A stretch of 64,000 bases of DNA from Celoporthe dispersa (lineage: Eukaryota; Ascomycota; Sordariomycetes; Diaporthales; Cryphonectriaceae): positions 3,906,001-3,970,000 of the forward strand of contig WAID01000003.1 of assembly GCA_016584495.1 (NCBI GenBank), given 5' to 3'. Shown piece by piece: positions 10,771-23,557 of this stretch. The notes below the pieces were generated by a model. It did not search any database. It was given only the letters and a program-made list of their open reading frames with translations, and was not told where the DNA came from. Each line of letters starts with the position of its first letter. Positions within the stretch are counted from its first letter, which is position 1. The translations under genes were made by a program, and so were the position numbers.

Positions 10771-13700
10771 GGCTGTATACGTGTCTGCCAGTGATGCTAT
10801 GACTGATAATTACTCCAGCGGCCTTCAAAGATGCAGCAAGAGAATATGGAGATGGAGGTCCCGGCTTAGCATGGGATCAAGCTAGTATGAGGCATGGTAG
10901 TAATTCCTGTTCGGTTGGAAGAAGGTCCGGAATAATCCCAGCCTGTCCTCGCAGGTTCACCTACCAAACTGGGTGATTTTCTTACTTGCCCCTTTGGGCT
11001 TTTGCTCAGATGTGTCATTCTTCTCTTGTGAGATTGGTCTTGAGCTCGATTGCACAGAGGGAATAACACTAGAGTAAGCAATGTGAAGGCCATGATCTTG
11101 TGTGAATATTCGCTGCTGAACTGGCTGCAGCGTTCAGACTCTGGCTAGGTTTTTAAGAGATAGAAGATGGATGTTCCCAGCGCGTCTCTGCCTTGCAGAG
11201 GATCCTCGACCCTTTTGAGGATTTGAAAGGGATTTGTGCTCTCCTTTCCTTCCATAATTTCGACCAAGAGACAAAATATGATGTCGTCCACGCATGAGAT
11301 CGCCCACTTCACCCAATGACCGCATCAACAAGGCTGGATGATACGCGAGAGAGCATTCTCGCACATCCATCCGTGCAGTGTGTGCAAGATACAAGGACCT
11401 TGCCCCGCGTCATGGCCCGCTCACCTGGCAAAAGTTCTCGCGTTCTTCTTTAGCGGATCGAGCCCGTGTCTGCACAAGCGCTGGCTCAGCGGGAAGCTCA
11501 TCCACCTCGTTGCCTGAGCCGTTGACCTTCAGCCAAGGGTGGAGGCTTGAAGGTTGCCAGCGCAAACCACATCTCCAGGACACCATGCGCAGCTGTTGTG
11601 GGCTGGCTCGTCCTCGGAGAGCCCTGCACCCCGGATCCTCTCCATCAACGAGGCAGAAGGCAAGACTTCTGGCACGGACAGGAGGAGAGAAAAGACGGAG
11701 GCGGGCAGCATAGGGAGCTGCTATGCTCAGAAAAGACGAGCATTTCGTGTGGCTGATGGGCACTCACCATCGACCAGCGACACACCCGTACGAGTGACTG
11801 GGCGAGAGTCCACTGGGCCTCCCTGTTGGCGCCGAAACCTTTGATGCAGCACGTGAACATCTGGTTCAGCTCAGCCCTGTTTCGGGTATGTCTATCATCT
11901 TGGCGTGACCAAAGACCCAAGCTCTTTTAGGAGGAAAAGGAGGGGAAAGGCGTGCAAGCCAAGAGAGGAGGTAGAATACTTGAGATGTTGCGGGGCCTTG
12001 CAGACCTGAAGAGATGATACAACCATGAAAGCCATCCATTCCTTTGAGGTTGGTGATCCCACTTGGCTTCGTGATCTATGTCTTGCTGCGTCTTCTGGGT
12101 GTTTTGACGGATGAGTCAGCGCTGTGGTCACAAATGCAGCGAGTGCATTACATACCCATGCCACCGCGAGCGTCTCTCAAGTCGATTCAGCTCAGGCAGA
12201 TGACCAAGCACAAAAGACGACCAGAGATGCAACCCAATCACCACGCTCTCCTCTCTCACGAGTCCGGTCTGGGCTCGGCTCTGCAATCATGTCGGGTATT
12301 ATTTAAATTACCGCTCTGCCACTGCCGTGCTCAAGCCATCCCAACGCCTCTTGTCCAGCAGGGGCAGTGGTCATCTGTCTGATTGGATCCCGACCTTGAC
12401 ACCAGCAAGCCTCTGAAATTGGATGTGTGCAAGGCAAAGACAGACTGACAGGCATAGCAAGCCACATACCATAGTACGTGGTGTGGTGTGTGCTGTGCGT
12501 GTCTCTCTCGACCAAAGCCATTTGTCGACGGGACGCCAGCATCGGCTCGGCCGTGATCACAAGAGTAGTGGAGAGAGGAGGCGCATACTAAGTACACCAA
12601 GTGTGCCACCCGAGGCAGCAGTAATTTCTGGGACGACCAATGTGTAGGACGGTCGGAACGCTCCGTTACTACTCACACGGTGCACGCACACAGAGCATGC
12701 AGCTCGGCCGACCGAGTCTCTTGTCCGAGCAGCCAAACGAGCTAAGCTGGAACTGCGAGGTGACAATCCAACGGCACGACGGAGACAGGCAGACAGCGGC
12801 GACGTTGGACCAACGGGATCGTCAACCCGGTTTCTTCATTTTCCCTTTTAAGGGTCCTTTTTCAACGAACTCGGTAGATCGTCACTACCATATACAGTAC
12901 GTACTGCGTTAAGCTGATCTTCAGGCCGGACCAAGGGCAAGGTGGGAGGAGATATTGGCGGCCCAGCCCGAACATGCAGGCATGCATGGCTCGGTATAAA
13001 CCAATATAGTGGACAGACCAGACCACAACTCGACCACAATGGCCGCAAGCCGACGACGTCTTCTCTCTTGTGCCGGCGAACTGTGTGAAGAGAGAGAGGG
13101 AGAGAGGAGACACTGAAGTGTGTCTCCCTGGAGAACAAAAGACGAAGACAAGACAGTCAAGGCGGATCGGCAGCTATCCGGCCTGGCCCACCAACATCAC
13201 CCTCAACTTCTGCGATCCCCCAAGACTGTCTGCCCGAGGGCTAGGATGTAGCACATAGTGTTGGAAACTGTCTGGAGTCTCGTTGCGAGTAGCCAGAAAT
13301 AGGCCTCATGCTAGCCCGTCCTGGGCAAGATTCGCCCGTCGCAGCCACCCCCCTGTCCCTCTTGGATGTTTCAGATCTTTTTTGCACGCAGCGGTAGCAG
13401 CAACAACGAGCAGACGTCTTGCCCTACTTTGTCCTGCTCTAACATAACATAAGACGGCCAAGCCAACGTCTCTTGCGTGCCCGACGTGTCTGTTGCTGTT
13501 GGTGCTGTTGTAAGGGGCTCTTCCGGAAAATCCAGGGCCCGCCAAGCTGCCGCGGCATGAGAAGAAAGAAAAGAAAAAAAGTGTGAGAGGGGCCAACTGG
13601 CAGAGAGCAGTGGTCTTTTGTCTTAGCATGGAGAGAGGAGAAGACTACGCGTCGGCAATCTTGACAGACTGCGGGCTAAGCAGGGGGGGGGTTCTGAGAG

Positions 13701-13917
13701 GACCGGGTTGTGGGCGTTGGTTCCTTCCTCGGGGGGAGGGGACGGTCAAGGACGGTGAATGGTTTCTGGCAAGGCCCCCGTTCAAAGCTGGGGGACCCGC
13801 AATTGTCATGTCACCACCCAAGAGGCCGCGCGTCACCTTTCCACCCTAGAACGGGCATGGCAATCTGCAAGAGCGCCTCCTCCTCTTTCCTCTTTCTTTC
13901 TTTGTTTTCGCCCTTGT

Positions 13918-13931
13918 CCCCCCCCCCCCCC
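13918..13931. repeat. 14-bp C homopolymer
   Basis: An uninterrupted run of 14 C in a pyrimidine-rich leader. A second run of similar length lies at 14152-14165, and a run of nine G at 13683-13691. Confidence 0.85.
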
Positions 13932-14248
13932 TGACACGGGTCTGGCCGTGGGGACCCTTTTTTTTCTTTTTTCTTTTTTCTTTCTTCCGTCCTCCTCCTT
14001 CTCTCCCGTCCTCCCAGCTTCTTTTGTTGGCCGCAGTGCCGCCCTTGATCCCGCGCTGTCCCGACGTGTGCCAGCAGAAGAAAAAGGTACATGTATCATA
14101 AGCAGACATGGCTTCTGATTCGATGGGACGAGGCTGGTTCGTTTCCTTCTACCCCCCCCCCCCCCTGAGGCGCCCAATGTCGAATCCCACAAGGGGAAGC
14201 CTAGTCGCAAATCATTCCGGGGGTAGATGCCCGATGGATCTGCAGAAC

Positions 14249-14264
14249 ACACACACACACACAC
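14249..14264. repeat. (CA)n microsatellite
   Basis: A short CA dinucleotide run, with a further (CT)n run of about 27 bp at 14466-14492. Confidence 0.8.
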
Positions 14265-14465
14265 GCACTCACACGTCTCGCACCCGGGGCTGGGGCCCTG
14301 TCGAGTCTGTGTGTCGTCGATTCTTTCCCTCCAGTCCTCTCTTGTTGTGGCAACGTGGGTTTGCCTTGCGTGTGCCGTTATCCAGTCGAGAGGCCGTGAG
14401 CGGACAGGGGCCGAGCTGGGGACTTGGACGATGGATTACGCAACTTCATCCCTCCACTGATGTGA

Positions 14466-14496
<31 letters not shown>

Positions 14497-15645
14497 TCTG
14501 CCACTATCCCCCGCGTGCCGCTCACTCTTCTGGTCGAGGACGACTGGCTGAGAACCGTACGACCCTTACCATCTCATCAATACCCCTCGTCCTCCTCCAC
14601 CTCCAACACCACCTCCTCTCCAGCCTTGCGCTCGAGCCGCGGGATCCCTGACAGGCCTGTGTGAGAGACTCTCCAAGACGTTTGGCTGGCCGCGCATGTG
14701 GCTTGGCCTGCTTGTCCAGGCGTCTTGTGTCTATCTGTCTGTCTGTGGTTGTGTGTGTGTGTGTTGTTTGTGTGAGCTCTTGACTGCTTGTCTTTGGGAG
14801 GGTCTGTTCGGCACATCTGATCCATGCTGCCAGGGGACAGAGGTATCATTACTCTCCTCTGCTTGCTGCTGACGACGACTATCTGTTTATCCCCTCGCCA
14901 CCTGGTCCTGGACTGAGCTAGGCTGGGCTGGGCTGACCCGACATTCTGGCTCGACTGTGTACATATATACACTTTACTTATTTGCCCTTGCCTGCACATC
15001 GTCACATCGTCTTTGTTGTATACCCTCCTCCTCCTCCTCTATAGTGTGCATCTTTTTTTTTTTGTTCATCCTGTTCCCTGTGATCGACATACAACCTTGC
15101 AGGGCTGCAGTGTCACAGGCCAGAAGGAGACTCGACTACTCGCGCGCGTCCCGATTTATCTTTTTTTTTATTCATTATTTTTTTACACATTGGCTCTGGA
15201 GAGGTGCTTCGCCTCATCCTGGCCGGGTTCCGCCTCCTCGTGGGCCAGCCATTCCCTTACGTATAGGCACACGCAGCCCGTACCCACATCGAGCCGAGCA
15301 GTCCCGCCTTTCACACCGAAGTAACTCTGCTCTCACTCCTTCGTCCTGCACAACACCATACATGGGGAAAATTGGCCTAATGTTATAGCACCTGGAGGAT
15401 CCTTTTCTTTTTCTTTTTTCCCCCTTCTTTCTCCCTTTTCTTCCTCTTTCCCTCTCCTCACACACCCACATCACATACATGGTTTGTGGGTTCGTGGACG
15501 AGGTTTCGTGAGACCACGTCCCAGGGGGAGGATTCGCGGCTTTACCACCACCACCACCACCACCAGATCAGGTCAGGCTTCGGGAAACGAAACACACACA
15601 CACCCACCCCCTTCTCGACCGAAGGTAGCACCAGCATCACTCATC

Positions 15646-17094
15646 ATGAAGTGCACGACGATACTGGCCCTCGCGGCCACGATAATACCATCAGCAGAAG
15701 GGTTGGACCTGAGGCAGCGGCCAGCAAGGACGACAACAACAGCACCGAGGGTGGTCAGCATGCAGACACAGAGGAAGACAGTGGCAGACCCACACAGGCG
15801 AGACCAGCTGCGGAGGAGAGGGACGGTAAAGGCAAGCCTGGAGAATGCAGAGACACTCTACTTTATCAACGCCTCGATCGGGACCCCGGCACAGTCCCTC
15901 CGCCTCCACATCGACACGGGCAGCAGCGATCTGTGGGTTAACACGCCCTCGTCGTCCTTTTGTTCCCAGTCGAGGAAACCTTGCGCCTCGGCGGGGACGT
16001 ACACCGCCAACGACTCGTCGACGTACGAGTATCTCGGGTCGTGGTTCAACATCTCGTACGTGGACGGGTCAGGCGCGAGCGGCGACTACGTGACGGACAC
16101 GATCACCCTGGGCGGCACGACGCTGGACGAGCTTCAGTTTGGGATCGGGTACCAGAGCACGAGCGGGCAGGGGATATTAGGCATCGGGTACGAGGCCAAC
16201 GAGGTGCAGGTCGGGCGGGCGCTGCTGTCGCCGTACGAGAACCTCCCCGCCAAGATGGTGGCCGACGGCGCCATCAACTCCAACGCCTACAGCCTCTGGC
16301 TCAACGACCTCGACGCCAACACGGGCTCGATCCTGTTCGGCGGCGTGGACACGGACCAGTTCGAGGGCGAGCTGGCCACGCTGCCCGTCCAGGCCGAGGG
16401 CGCCATGTACGCCGAGTTCCTGATCACCATGACGAGCCTGCAGATGGGCGATACGACCGTCGCCTCGGGGGAGGCCCTGCCCGTGCTGCTGGACAGCGGG
16501 TCCAGCCTCACCTACCTGCCCGACGCCATGGTCCAGACCATCTACAACCAGGTCTCGGCCCAGTATGACTCGTCCGACGGCGCCGCCTACGTCGCCTGCT
16601 CCCTGGCCAGCGACGACACCGTCTTCAAGTTCAACTTCTCCCAGCCCGTCATCTCCGTCGCCATGAACGAGCTCGTCCTCGACATCGTCACCTCCTCGGG
16701 CAAGAGGCCCACCTTCTCGGACGGGACCGACGCCTGTCTGTTCGGCATCGCCCCGTCCGGGACATCCACGAACGTCCTGGGCGACACGTTCCTCCGCAGC
16801 GCCTACGTCGTCTACGACCTCGCCAACAACGAGATCTCCCTCGCCCAGACCAAGTTCAACACCACCACCAGCCACATCGTCGAGATCGGCACGGGCAGCA
16901 AAGCCGTCCCCAGCGCCACCAGCGTCTCCAATGCCGTGTCTGCCACCGGCATCGGCGAGGCCACCTCCACCACGGGCGGCTTTGGGCTCAAGAGCGGGGC
17001 CCCGCCGAGGGTGCAGGGTGTGGGCGTGGCCTCGTGCGTGGTGGCGGCCGTCGTGGGGACGTTTGGGTTCGGGTTGACGCTGGGGCTGATATAG
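15646..17094 (+). CDS. GPI-anchored pepsin-like aspartic protease (yapsin type)
   Basis: Single-exon gene of 482 residues. Residues 1-19 form a signal peptide (MKCTTILALAATIIPSAEG). A basic, Thr-rich propeptide follows with dibasic RR sites near 51-58, likely cleaved by a kexin-like enzyme. The bilobed A1 protease has both catalytic motifs, DTGSSDLW (Asp 90) and LLDSGSSLTYLP (Asp 283), and the flap-region YVDGSGASGDY. After the catalytic domain a Ser/Thr-rich stalk leads to a hydrophobic tail ending TFGFGLTLGLI, which looks like a GPI-attachment signal. This is the layout of fungal yapsins and OpsB/CtsD proteins, which act at the cell surface on wall proteins and secreted precursors. The frame is open 54 codons further upstream, but the ATG at 15646 is chosen because the signal peptide begins there. 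A CT-rich leader precedes it. Confidence 0.9.
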   Translation: MKCTTILALAATIIPSAEGLDLRQRPARTTTTAPRVVSMQTQRKTVADPHRRDQLRRRGTVKASLENAETLYFINASIGTPAQSLRLHIDTGSSDLWVNTPSSSFCSQSRKPCASAGTYTANDSSTYEYLGSWFNISYVDGSGASGDYVTDTITLGGTTLDELQFGIGYQSTSGQGILGIGYEANEVQVGRALLSPYENLPAKMVADGAINSNAYSLWLNDLDANTGSILFGGVDTDQFEGELATLPVQAEGAMYAEFLITMTSLQMGDTTVASGEALPVLLDSGSSLTYLPDAMVQTIYNQVSAQYDSSDGAAYVACSLASDDTVFKFNFSQPVISVAMNELVLDIVTSSGKRPTFSDGTDACLFGIAPSGTSTNVLGDTFLRSAYVVYDLANNEISLAQTKFNTTTSHIVEIGTGSKAVPSATSVSNAVSATGIGEATSTTGGFGLKSGAPPRVQGVGVASCVVAAVVGTFGFGLTLGLI

Positions 17095-19437
17095 CCGGGG
17101 ATCGTGGCGGCGGTGGCGACGACGACGACAGCCCAGGCTCTCGGATGATCTTGAGTCCTGTCCTGTACACGTTCCCACCCGACACATACACACAAAGGCA
17201 CACACATTACATACGCACACATAAACACACATACGCATACGCATACCACGATATACTCAGAGAGAGACACAAAGGGAAAGGAGGAGAGGTGAAGTGCGGG
17301 CATCTTCATTTGATATGACGAGATCGGTCAAGCACGGAAGGGGGACAAAGGAGAGGCAAAAAAAGGGCATGAATGATCTCATGATTTCACACCCCCTCCG
17401 ACAAATGGTCTGCATGGGGAACGGCCTCTCTGTTTTTTTTTCTTCCTGTTTTCTTTTTTCTTGTTTTTCCAATCATTGTTTTATATCCCTCCATGGCGTG
17501 GCGTTGCGGTTTGTCAGGTTGACTATTTATTGGGCGAAAGAGGGTTTATTTTTTTATTACTATTACACTCAAGTACTCAGTACTGTAGAGAAGAAGCGAG
17601 AGAGAAAAGAAGGCTCACTAGAAAGGAAAGGGAAAAAGTAGAAGATACGGTGGGGAGCCCCAGGGGGGGGGAAGAGAGGGGAGGGGAGGGAAACGGCTTC
17701 ACCTACTTACAGGCATGCCTAATCGGCATTGGAATTACACATTTCATCTCTCGTGGTCACCCAAGTGGCCGAGCAACAACTAACTGTGATCATAACTCCT
17801 GTGAAGTCCTCCCTGCACGCACGGTGATCTCACGAAAGGAAAACGAAACACCACCTCACATCTACAGACGAGTATAATCTTTCTGAGACGGTCCACACAC
17901 CATGTGTTACGCCCCCTCCCGCCACGCCTCGTCATCACCACTATAGCAACGAGCCGCAGGCCCAATCCTGTCGGCAACGCACAGCCGTCCCAGCCCACCC
18001 TTTCCGGTGCCGAGGGGCTGCTTTTTGATTACTACCGCCAGGTGGACCACCACCTCTGTCTCCCCCCAAAACACCAAGACGCGTTATCTGCGGATCCCCC
18101 GAGGTGGTACTGCACCCCCGGGCAGACAGGCGTCATCACATGCACCACATGAAGACTGATCCGTTCAATACAATGTGAAACGAGGAGGGAGAGAGAAGAA
18201 GAAGAGAGAGGGAGGGGGGGAGAGAGAGAGAGCGAGACGGAGCCAACAAGCTTGTTGGGGGGACTCCTCGTGCCCGTCAAGTAGCAGCCAAGATCCTCTG
18301 AGAACACGGCGTGGGGCTCACTCAGGCACACAGCGTGGCGAAGCAGGGGAGGAGGAGGGGGACTGGGCTGATGCTATCTGGCCCGCAGCAGCCGCGTAAC
18401 GGTGCTCTCATGCCGACTTATCCATATGCTTTGGCTTATGCAGGTACCTCGTCTTCCTGGCCAGGTCCTGCGGTCTCTGCATGCCTCCGGAGTTTCTTAT
18501 TACGCTCCACCGCCTACACGGCTCTGAGAGTCGTGATGCGTACCCTCAGTATGATGGTTGAGTCCTTTTTTTTTTTAATTTTTTTTTTTAATTAGAGGAT
18601 GGTGTAAGCACAGGTTGCTGTCTCTCCTCGCCCGCATCAGCCTAGATCATCTGACAAGACACGCCTCGAGGGAGGACAAGGCGTCCTCGTGTGTGAGATG
18701 GCTTCTTCACCGGGTCCTGTGGGCCTATCACATTCCCAGAGGCAAAGAAAAAAAAAAAGGCTATGATCGCAGCTAGGGTAGATAGGTAGATCGATCGATG
18801 GATCGATATTAAAGAGCCTGGGAACGCCCCGGCACAGTCGGCACGGCTGATGCAGAAGCAGTACCGCGCAGATCGATGCTGCTGCCGTGCCGGATGCCCG
18901 AGCAGCCTGTGTGTCCCCGAGACAACGAGGAGCTGTGGAACAGCAGGGTGGGAAACACCAACACCATGGGGCAGTCCTCCATTGTAAGCTGGGGATGATG
19001 ATGGGCTTAGGCGACGAGACTCGCCCGATGGCACAGACTCGTGATGATTGTCGTAGTGATGTTATTTCAAACAGATTCCTCAAAGGCCTAAATAAGGGTA
19101 TCTCTAAATGCTCCATCCATCCACAAAAGGAGGTAACATCTTACACATTCACGACCTCCCTCACATAACGCCGTCTCCTCCAGCAGCTGACCCAATAAGG
19201 CCGAATCCCCGCCCCATCCATCCATATCGTACAAAGTATCTTGCAATACAGATATACAAGAAAGAAGGAAAAATAAACGAGGCCACCCTCGGGCCGCGGG
19301 CCACTGTCCATTATCCTTACGGACCACTTGGTCCTGGCACCAACTTCTTCTCTCTCGTCCTGTGTGTAACCACATCCGCTTGCCACAGACACCACCATCG
19401 GGCAGCGCACACATAAGCGTGGCTCTGAGGGGCTGAA
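17095..19437. other. Intergenic region between convergent genes
   Basis: This stretch lies between the 3' ends of the protease (plus) and the LRR gene (minus). It contains CA-rich sequence at 17180-17240, T-rich stretches at 17430-17560 and 18566-18591, and a purine tract at 18175-18235. I see no gene. Confidence 0.5.
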
Positions 19438-22400
19438 TTACTCCTCCTCGTGAGCCTCCAGGCTGCCCACCCGGAATCGGGTCACCACGAAGTCTCTACC
19501 GCCCCCAAAGTACGGGCCCATGTCAAACGAGCCTGTAGGGCTCGATACCCTCACCTCGCTCGCGCTGGTCCCCGCCCTGTTACCGCCCCTCCTCATCACC
19601 AGGCCTGGCTCAGAGGCAGCCTGATCATGTCCCCCGGCGTCGCCTGACTCCGCATTCTCAGACCCAGGCATCGACTCGGGTGGTGTGACGGGCATATCCG
19701 GGTCGGTGGGACTGACCCCTCCGCCGCCGCCGATCCCCCCCTCGTCCTCGTTGTTCGGGCTGAGGGCACCGGGCGGCGTCTCTAGTAGGAGCAGGGCATC
19801 TGCGTCGCGGCCGATGTGGTAGGGGTTCTCGACGTCGTTGTCCGCTCCACGCCTCACGTCGAGCGAGTCGGAGCGCACGGTCAAGGGGTCCGAGACCTCA
19901 TGAACCCTGCGTGTGAGGTCGGGCACGGCGGGCGGTGCGTCGACCGGGCTGTCCATGAGGTCGGCATCGAGCTCCAGGTCGAGCAGGCGGGCCGGGCTCG
20001 GCGCGGGCCGCGGGATGGTGAGGGCCTTGCGGAGCTGCTGGACGTGGGCGAACGGTGGCGGCTTGGAGAGGCGCCTGCTGGTGCTGCCGCCGCTGGTGAT
20101 GGTGCCACCGCTGCCGCTGTCGTTACTGCTCGCCGGCAGCTTCAGCTGCAGGCTCGGCCACCCGCTCTCGCCTCCCGCCGTAATCGAGTCTCCAAAGTCC
20201 ATGGTGAAGGGCACGCCGCCCTCGACCGCGGCGCGGTTGCGCTCCACCGCCTCTCGCAGCTCGTGGACCTGCCTGAGAAGGGCGCCCCGGAGCATATTCT
20301 CCTGCTCGTGCTGCATCGCCGCGGCGGCCTTGCCGAGGCCGCTCTGGCACCTGATATCAGTCGCCACGCGCGACCAGACACGTTCGTATTCTGCATGTGG
20401 GAAGGGGAAGTCGACAATGGAGTTGTTCAGCTTGAGGCTCTTCACGAGGAACTGGATGCTCGTCAGGTTCCAGCTGTTGTCCTGGCAGTCGAGCATACGC
20501 AGGGTGTTGTTCTGCCGGATGACACTGCCCAGGGTGCCGACGTCGTCGTGAAGGTTCTGATTGCGGATGCGCAGGTGCGTGAGGGTCCTGTTGGACGCCA
20601 ACCCGCGTAGCGACCGGGCGAAGCCTCTTGCCAGCTGCCCTTCGTCTAGTTTCCCGCTGTAGCCGGAGAGGTCGAGATACCTGACCGATGTGTTGCCCTT
20701 GAAGAACGTCTCGAGGGCCTCGCATACCTCGGGTCCACAGGGTCCATCCGCGAGTGGTGTAGGAGCAGTCCCTGCCATGCTCAGAAAGGTGATGTGTCTG
20801 TTCAGGGTCAGGGCCTTCATCAGCGCAACAAAGCTTTCCTCGCGGCGAAACTCGACCATATCGATGTGCAGGCCGGTAGGGCCGGGAGTGAGCGAAAGTG
20901 CGCGGCAGAGATCCTCGACGCCGTCGTCGAGCGGGTTTCCGGCGAGATGAAGGTGTGTGTTGGGGTGGTTTGCCAGGGCACGCACGAGACGAGCGGCTTC
21001 ACGCCCGTTGATGCCGCAGTTGTTGAGGGCGAGCTTCCGCAACGTCGAAGTCGCGGCTGATAAGCTGTCCTGCGTGTCAAAAAATCGAGGCTCTGATGGC
21101 AGTGGCTTCTGTGAGAGGAATCTCTCTAGGGCAGTCAGCGTTGCGTCGTTCAGGTTGAGCTTCGACAGGTCGAGCTCCTCGAGGTGCTCGAAGCGCGAGA
21201 GCGTCTCGAAGGAGAAGATAGGACCAGGGATGTCGCCCATTACAACACCGGAGACATTAAGCTTTCTCAGATCATGTATAAACTGGGTCAAGTTCGCAAC
21301 AAACGAGGCATGAATACGACCACGGTTGCCAGATATGTCAAGCGACTGTAAAGAGTGGCCCTGATGATACAGAACCTCGAAGATATCACGTAGTGCAAGG
21401 TCAGAGAGACCGCAATTCGAGATGTCGAGGGCTTGGATCGCGACAGTCTGCGTCATTAATGCTTCGACTATACATAGTAGGATGGTTAGCAAGGTGCCTG
21501 CCTGCGTGAATGAGGGAGACGATTTAGAAGAATAAAAAGAAAAGGGATAAAATGACTCACCCAGACCGTCAATGTCTGCTGAGCGCAGATAGTTGCCGCT
21601 CAGCAGAAGGCGGTTGCACTTCGTCAGGCCCAGCTCAAGCAGGTTCAAGATAGGGAAGAGGAATCCCAGGCTGGTTCCCGTCGAAGGCGACATGTTTCGC
21701 CGAACATTCTGTTCAGCGAAACACCGAGTGAAATCGATTTGCCGGATGGTCTCCGAACAGAAGGCAAGGGCGTGTATTTCTTGATGTAACAGCGTGCCGA
21801 ATTTCATCTGGCCCAACTCGACCTCGCTCAGTGCTAGGCCTAGAAAGTGTCAGTCTGGTGTCGTGTGGTCACGATGATAGGGCAGGCTCACAGCTACGGT
21901 TGATATAGGGAACAGGCGTCCTGCCGGCCGGATCCGTCCTGTCCCACAGTCCACTAAGATCGATGCCGTTGAATGAAATGGAGTTGAAGTACCCGTTGTA
22001 GCGGAGCGACCTCATGACGGCCAAGAGCTGTAGGTTGGTGTAGTTGCCGCCCGTCTTGGGAGGGAGCAGGCGAAACTCGGGGGCAAGGTCTGTCTTCCAG
22101 TTAATCTCCCACTCGACCTGCGGGCTGTGGTAGGCCGAGAGAAATGCGTCCAGTGTCCGCTTGAGACCGCCGTAGTTGTCCCCTGGGATCAAGAGCTGCG
22201 GGTCGGTAAGGCCGGAGATGCGAAATGTCTCCATCGTCTGCATTGTTGTTGGCCAGCACGGCTTGAGAAACCTATCTGCCTTCATGAACGTGATGACAAT
22301 TTGTCTATAGTACCTGCTTGCCAGCTCGAGTTTCACTGCGGGCCTGAAAGGATCGCTGTTCTCAAGAGGTTAGCTGCAGGCCTCATGCGCTGCGAGTCCG

Positions 22401-23557
22401 CCAAGAGGGGAGACAAGAAGACATGCTCACCGGAAGGTCAGGACAAAGCGCTCTTCGTGGAATGTCCAGTTGGCCCGGAACGACTCCAAGGTTACCAGAC
22501 CAAATGTCTGGTACTTCACGTCCACGGGAAGGCCAGGTCCCACTTCAGCAAGGTAACACGAATTCCTGCCCAGGGCGAGATACCAAGAGGGCACATCTTG
22601 GGACTTCCGCGGCTTGTCTCTCGAGGACACGTCTTCTCTGACCGACGTTCTCCTCACCACAGGGAAGATCTCTGGCTTGCAGGTCTTGAAATCAGGCTCT
22701 TCTTTTCCAAAGATGCCGACAATCTGCGCCTCCACCTCCAGCGGGACGAGCGATGCTTCGGGAAACTCAACGTTCTTGGCCTTGAGCTGAGCGACAATAA
22801 TGTGCATCATCTCGGACCGGGCCTGGGGCAGACTAAAGTAAGCCTGCGTGCTGCAGTAGGCAGCCCGACACGTGGGCGACCTCCACCACATCTCTATCCC
22901 GAACGAGGGCCGTGACCCTTCTGCCACAAATACGGAAACCATCATGTGGACCGGGATGACAATGAGAGGTTCTGGGGGCGGCATCATGCCGTGGGTCTCC
23001 TGCTGGCCGCCGTCGATCTGAGGAAAAGCAGCCATTGCCTCTGCCTTACTCCTCATCTTGACGATATAGTCCCGCGTCACTACTAGATAGGACGGTTTGC
23101 TGCGAAGGACCTGTGGATCAGCCTCCACGGCGCAGTGAGCCTCCACCTGCTGCGTCTTCCAGTCGATGGCCGTCTTGAAGTCAATTCCCGTCATGGGTAG
23201 TCTGGAGGAGCTCAGCGAGAGCGAGTACGCCCTCGACAGGCGCCTGCTCCGGACCGAGGTGGCTGAGCTCCGCCGCGGCAGGGTGTCGAAGGACGAGAAC
23301 GACCCTGTCTGTTTGTGCAGCACTCTTCGGTTCGGTTCGGCCGGCGTGCCCGGCGTTGAGGAGTCGCTGAATACCCGTGGTGAGGTCGAGGCCCGGCTGA
23401 GGCTTCGCTTCACCGAGGTGAAGAATCCCGTATTCCTGTTCTCGTGTATCGAGCTCGCCGGTGAGCTTCCTCCCGGGCTCGAGCTGCTGGGGGAGTCTAT
23501 GGCCAGTCCCTGCAGCGACTGGACGGAGCTCTGCCGTTTCCATTTCAGGAGATCCAT
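19438..23557 (-). CDS. Large PH-like plus leucine-rich-repeat protein (CARMIL-like layout, 1299 aa)
   Basis: Four exons on the minus strand: 23557-22431, 22355-21892, 21839-21561 and 21467-19438. The introns are 75, 52 and 93 bp with GTGAGC/GTGAGT donors, and the sum of 3900 nt closes exactly. The N-terminus (residues 1-120) is Ser/Arg-rich and disordered. Residues about 125-380 contain beta-rich segments such as SKPSYLVVTRDYIVKM and PSWYLALGRNSCYLAEV that look like PH-type modules. From about 440 to 870 there are RNI-type leucine-rich repeats (for example LDISNCGLSDLALRDIFEVL and LDLSKLNLNDATLTAL). After a short helical stretch (QHEQENMLRGALLRQVHELR) the tail is disordered, with Gly, Ser and Pro runs. 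A PH module followed by an RNI-type LRR resembles CARMIL actin regulators, but the match is architectural only. The acceptor of intron 2 has a second AG six bases on, which would drop two residues. Confidence 0.85.

Larger units (their letters stand above)
10771..15645. other. Intergenic region and long upstream region of the protease gene
   Basis: No gene is supported here. From about 13.3 kb onward the plus strand carries repeated pyrimidine tracts, C runs and CT repeats, which fit a long promoter and leader for the protease gene starting at 15646. TATATA-like bases occur at 14962-14969. Frames of up to about 147 codons are present but are made of low-complexity sequence. Confidence 0.5.

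Noticed and set aside
14577..15005. 142-codon minus-strand frame in the protease upstream region
   Set aside because: Composed of microsatellite-derived sequence within a promoter-like region.
15484..15645. 54 extra codons at the 5' end of the protease frame
   Set aside because: They contain low-complexity sequence and would bury the signal peptide that begins at 15646.
16177..17244. 355-codon minus-strand frame opposite the protease
   Set aside because: Antisense shadow of a GC-rich coding region, made of Gly/Asp/Val-rich low-complexity sequence.
19816..20610. 264-codon plus-strand frame opposite the LRR gene
   Set aside because: Antisense shadow. The minus-strand protein has domains and spliced exons; this frame has neither.
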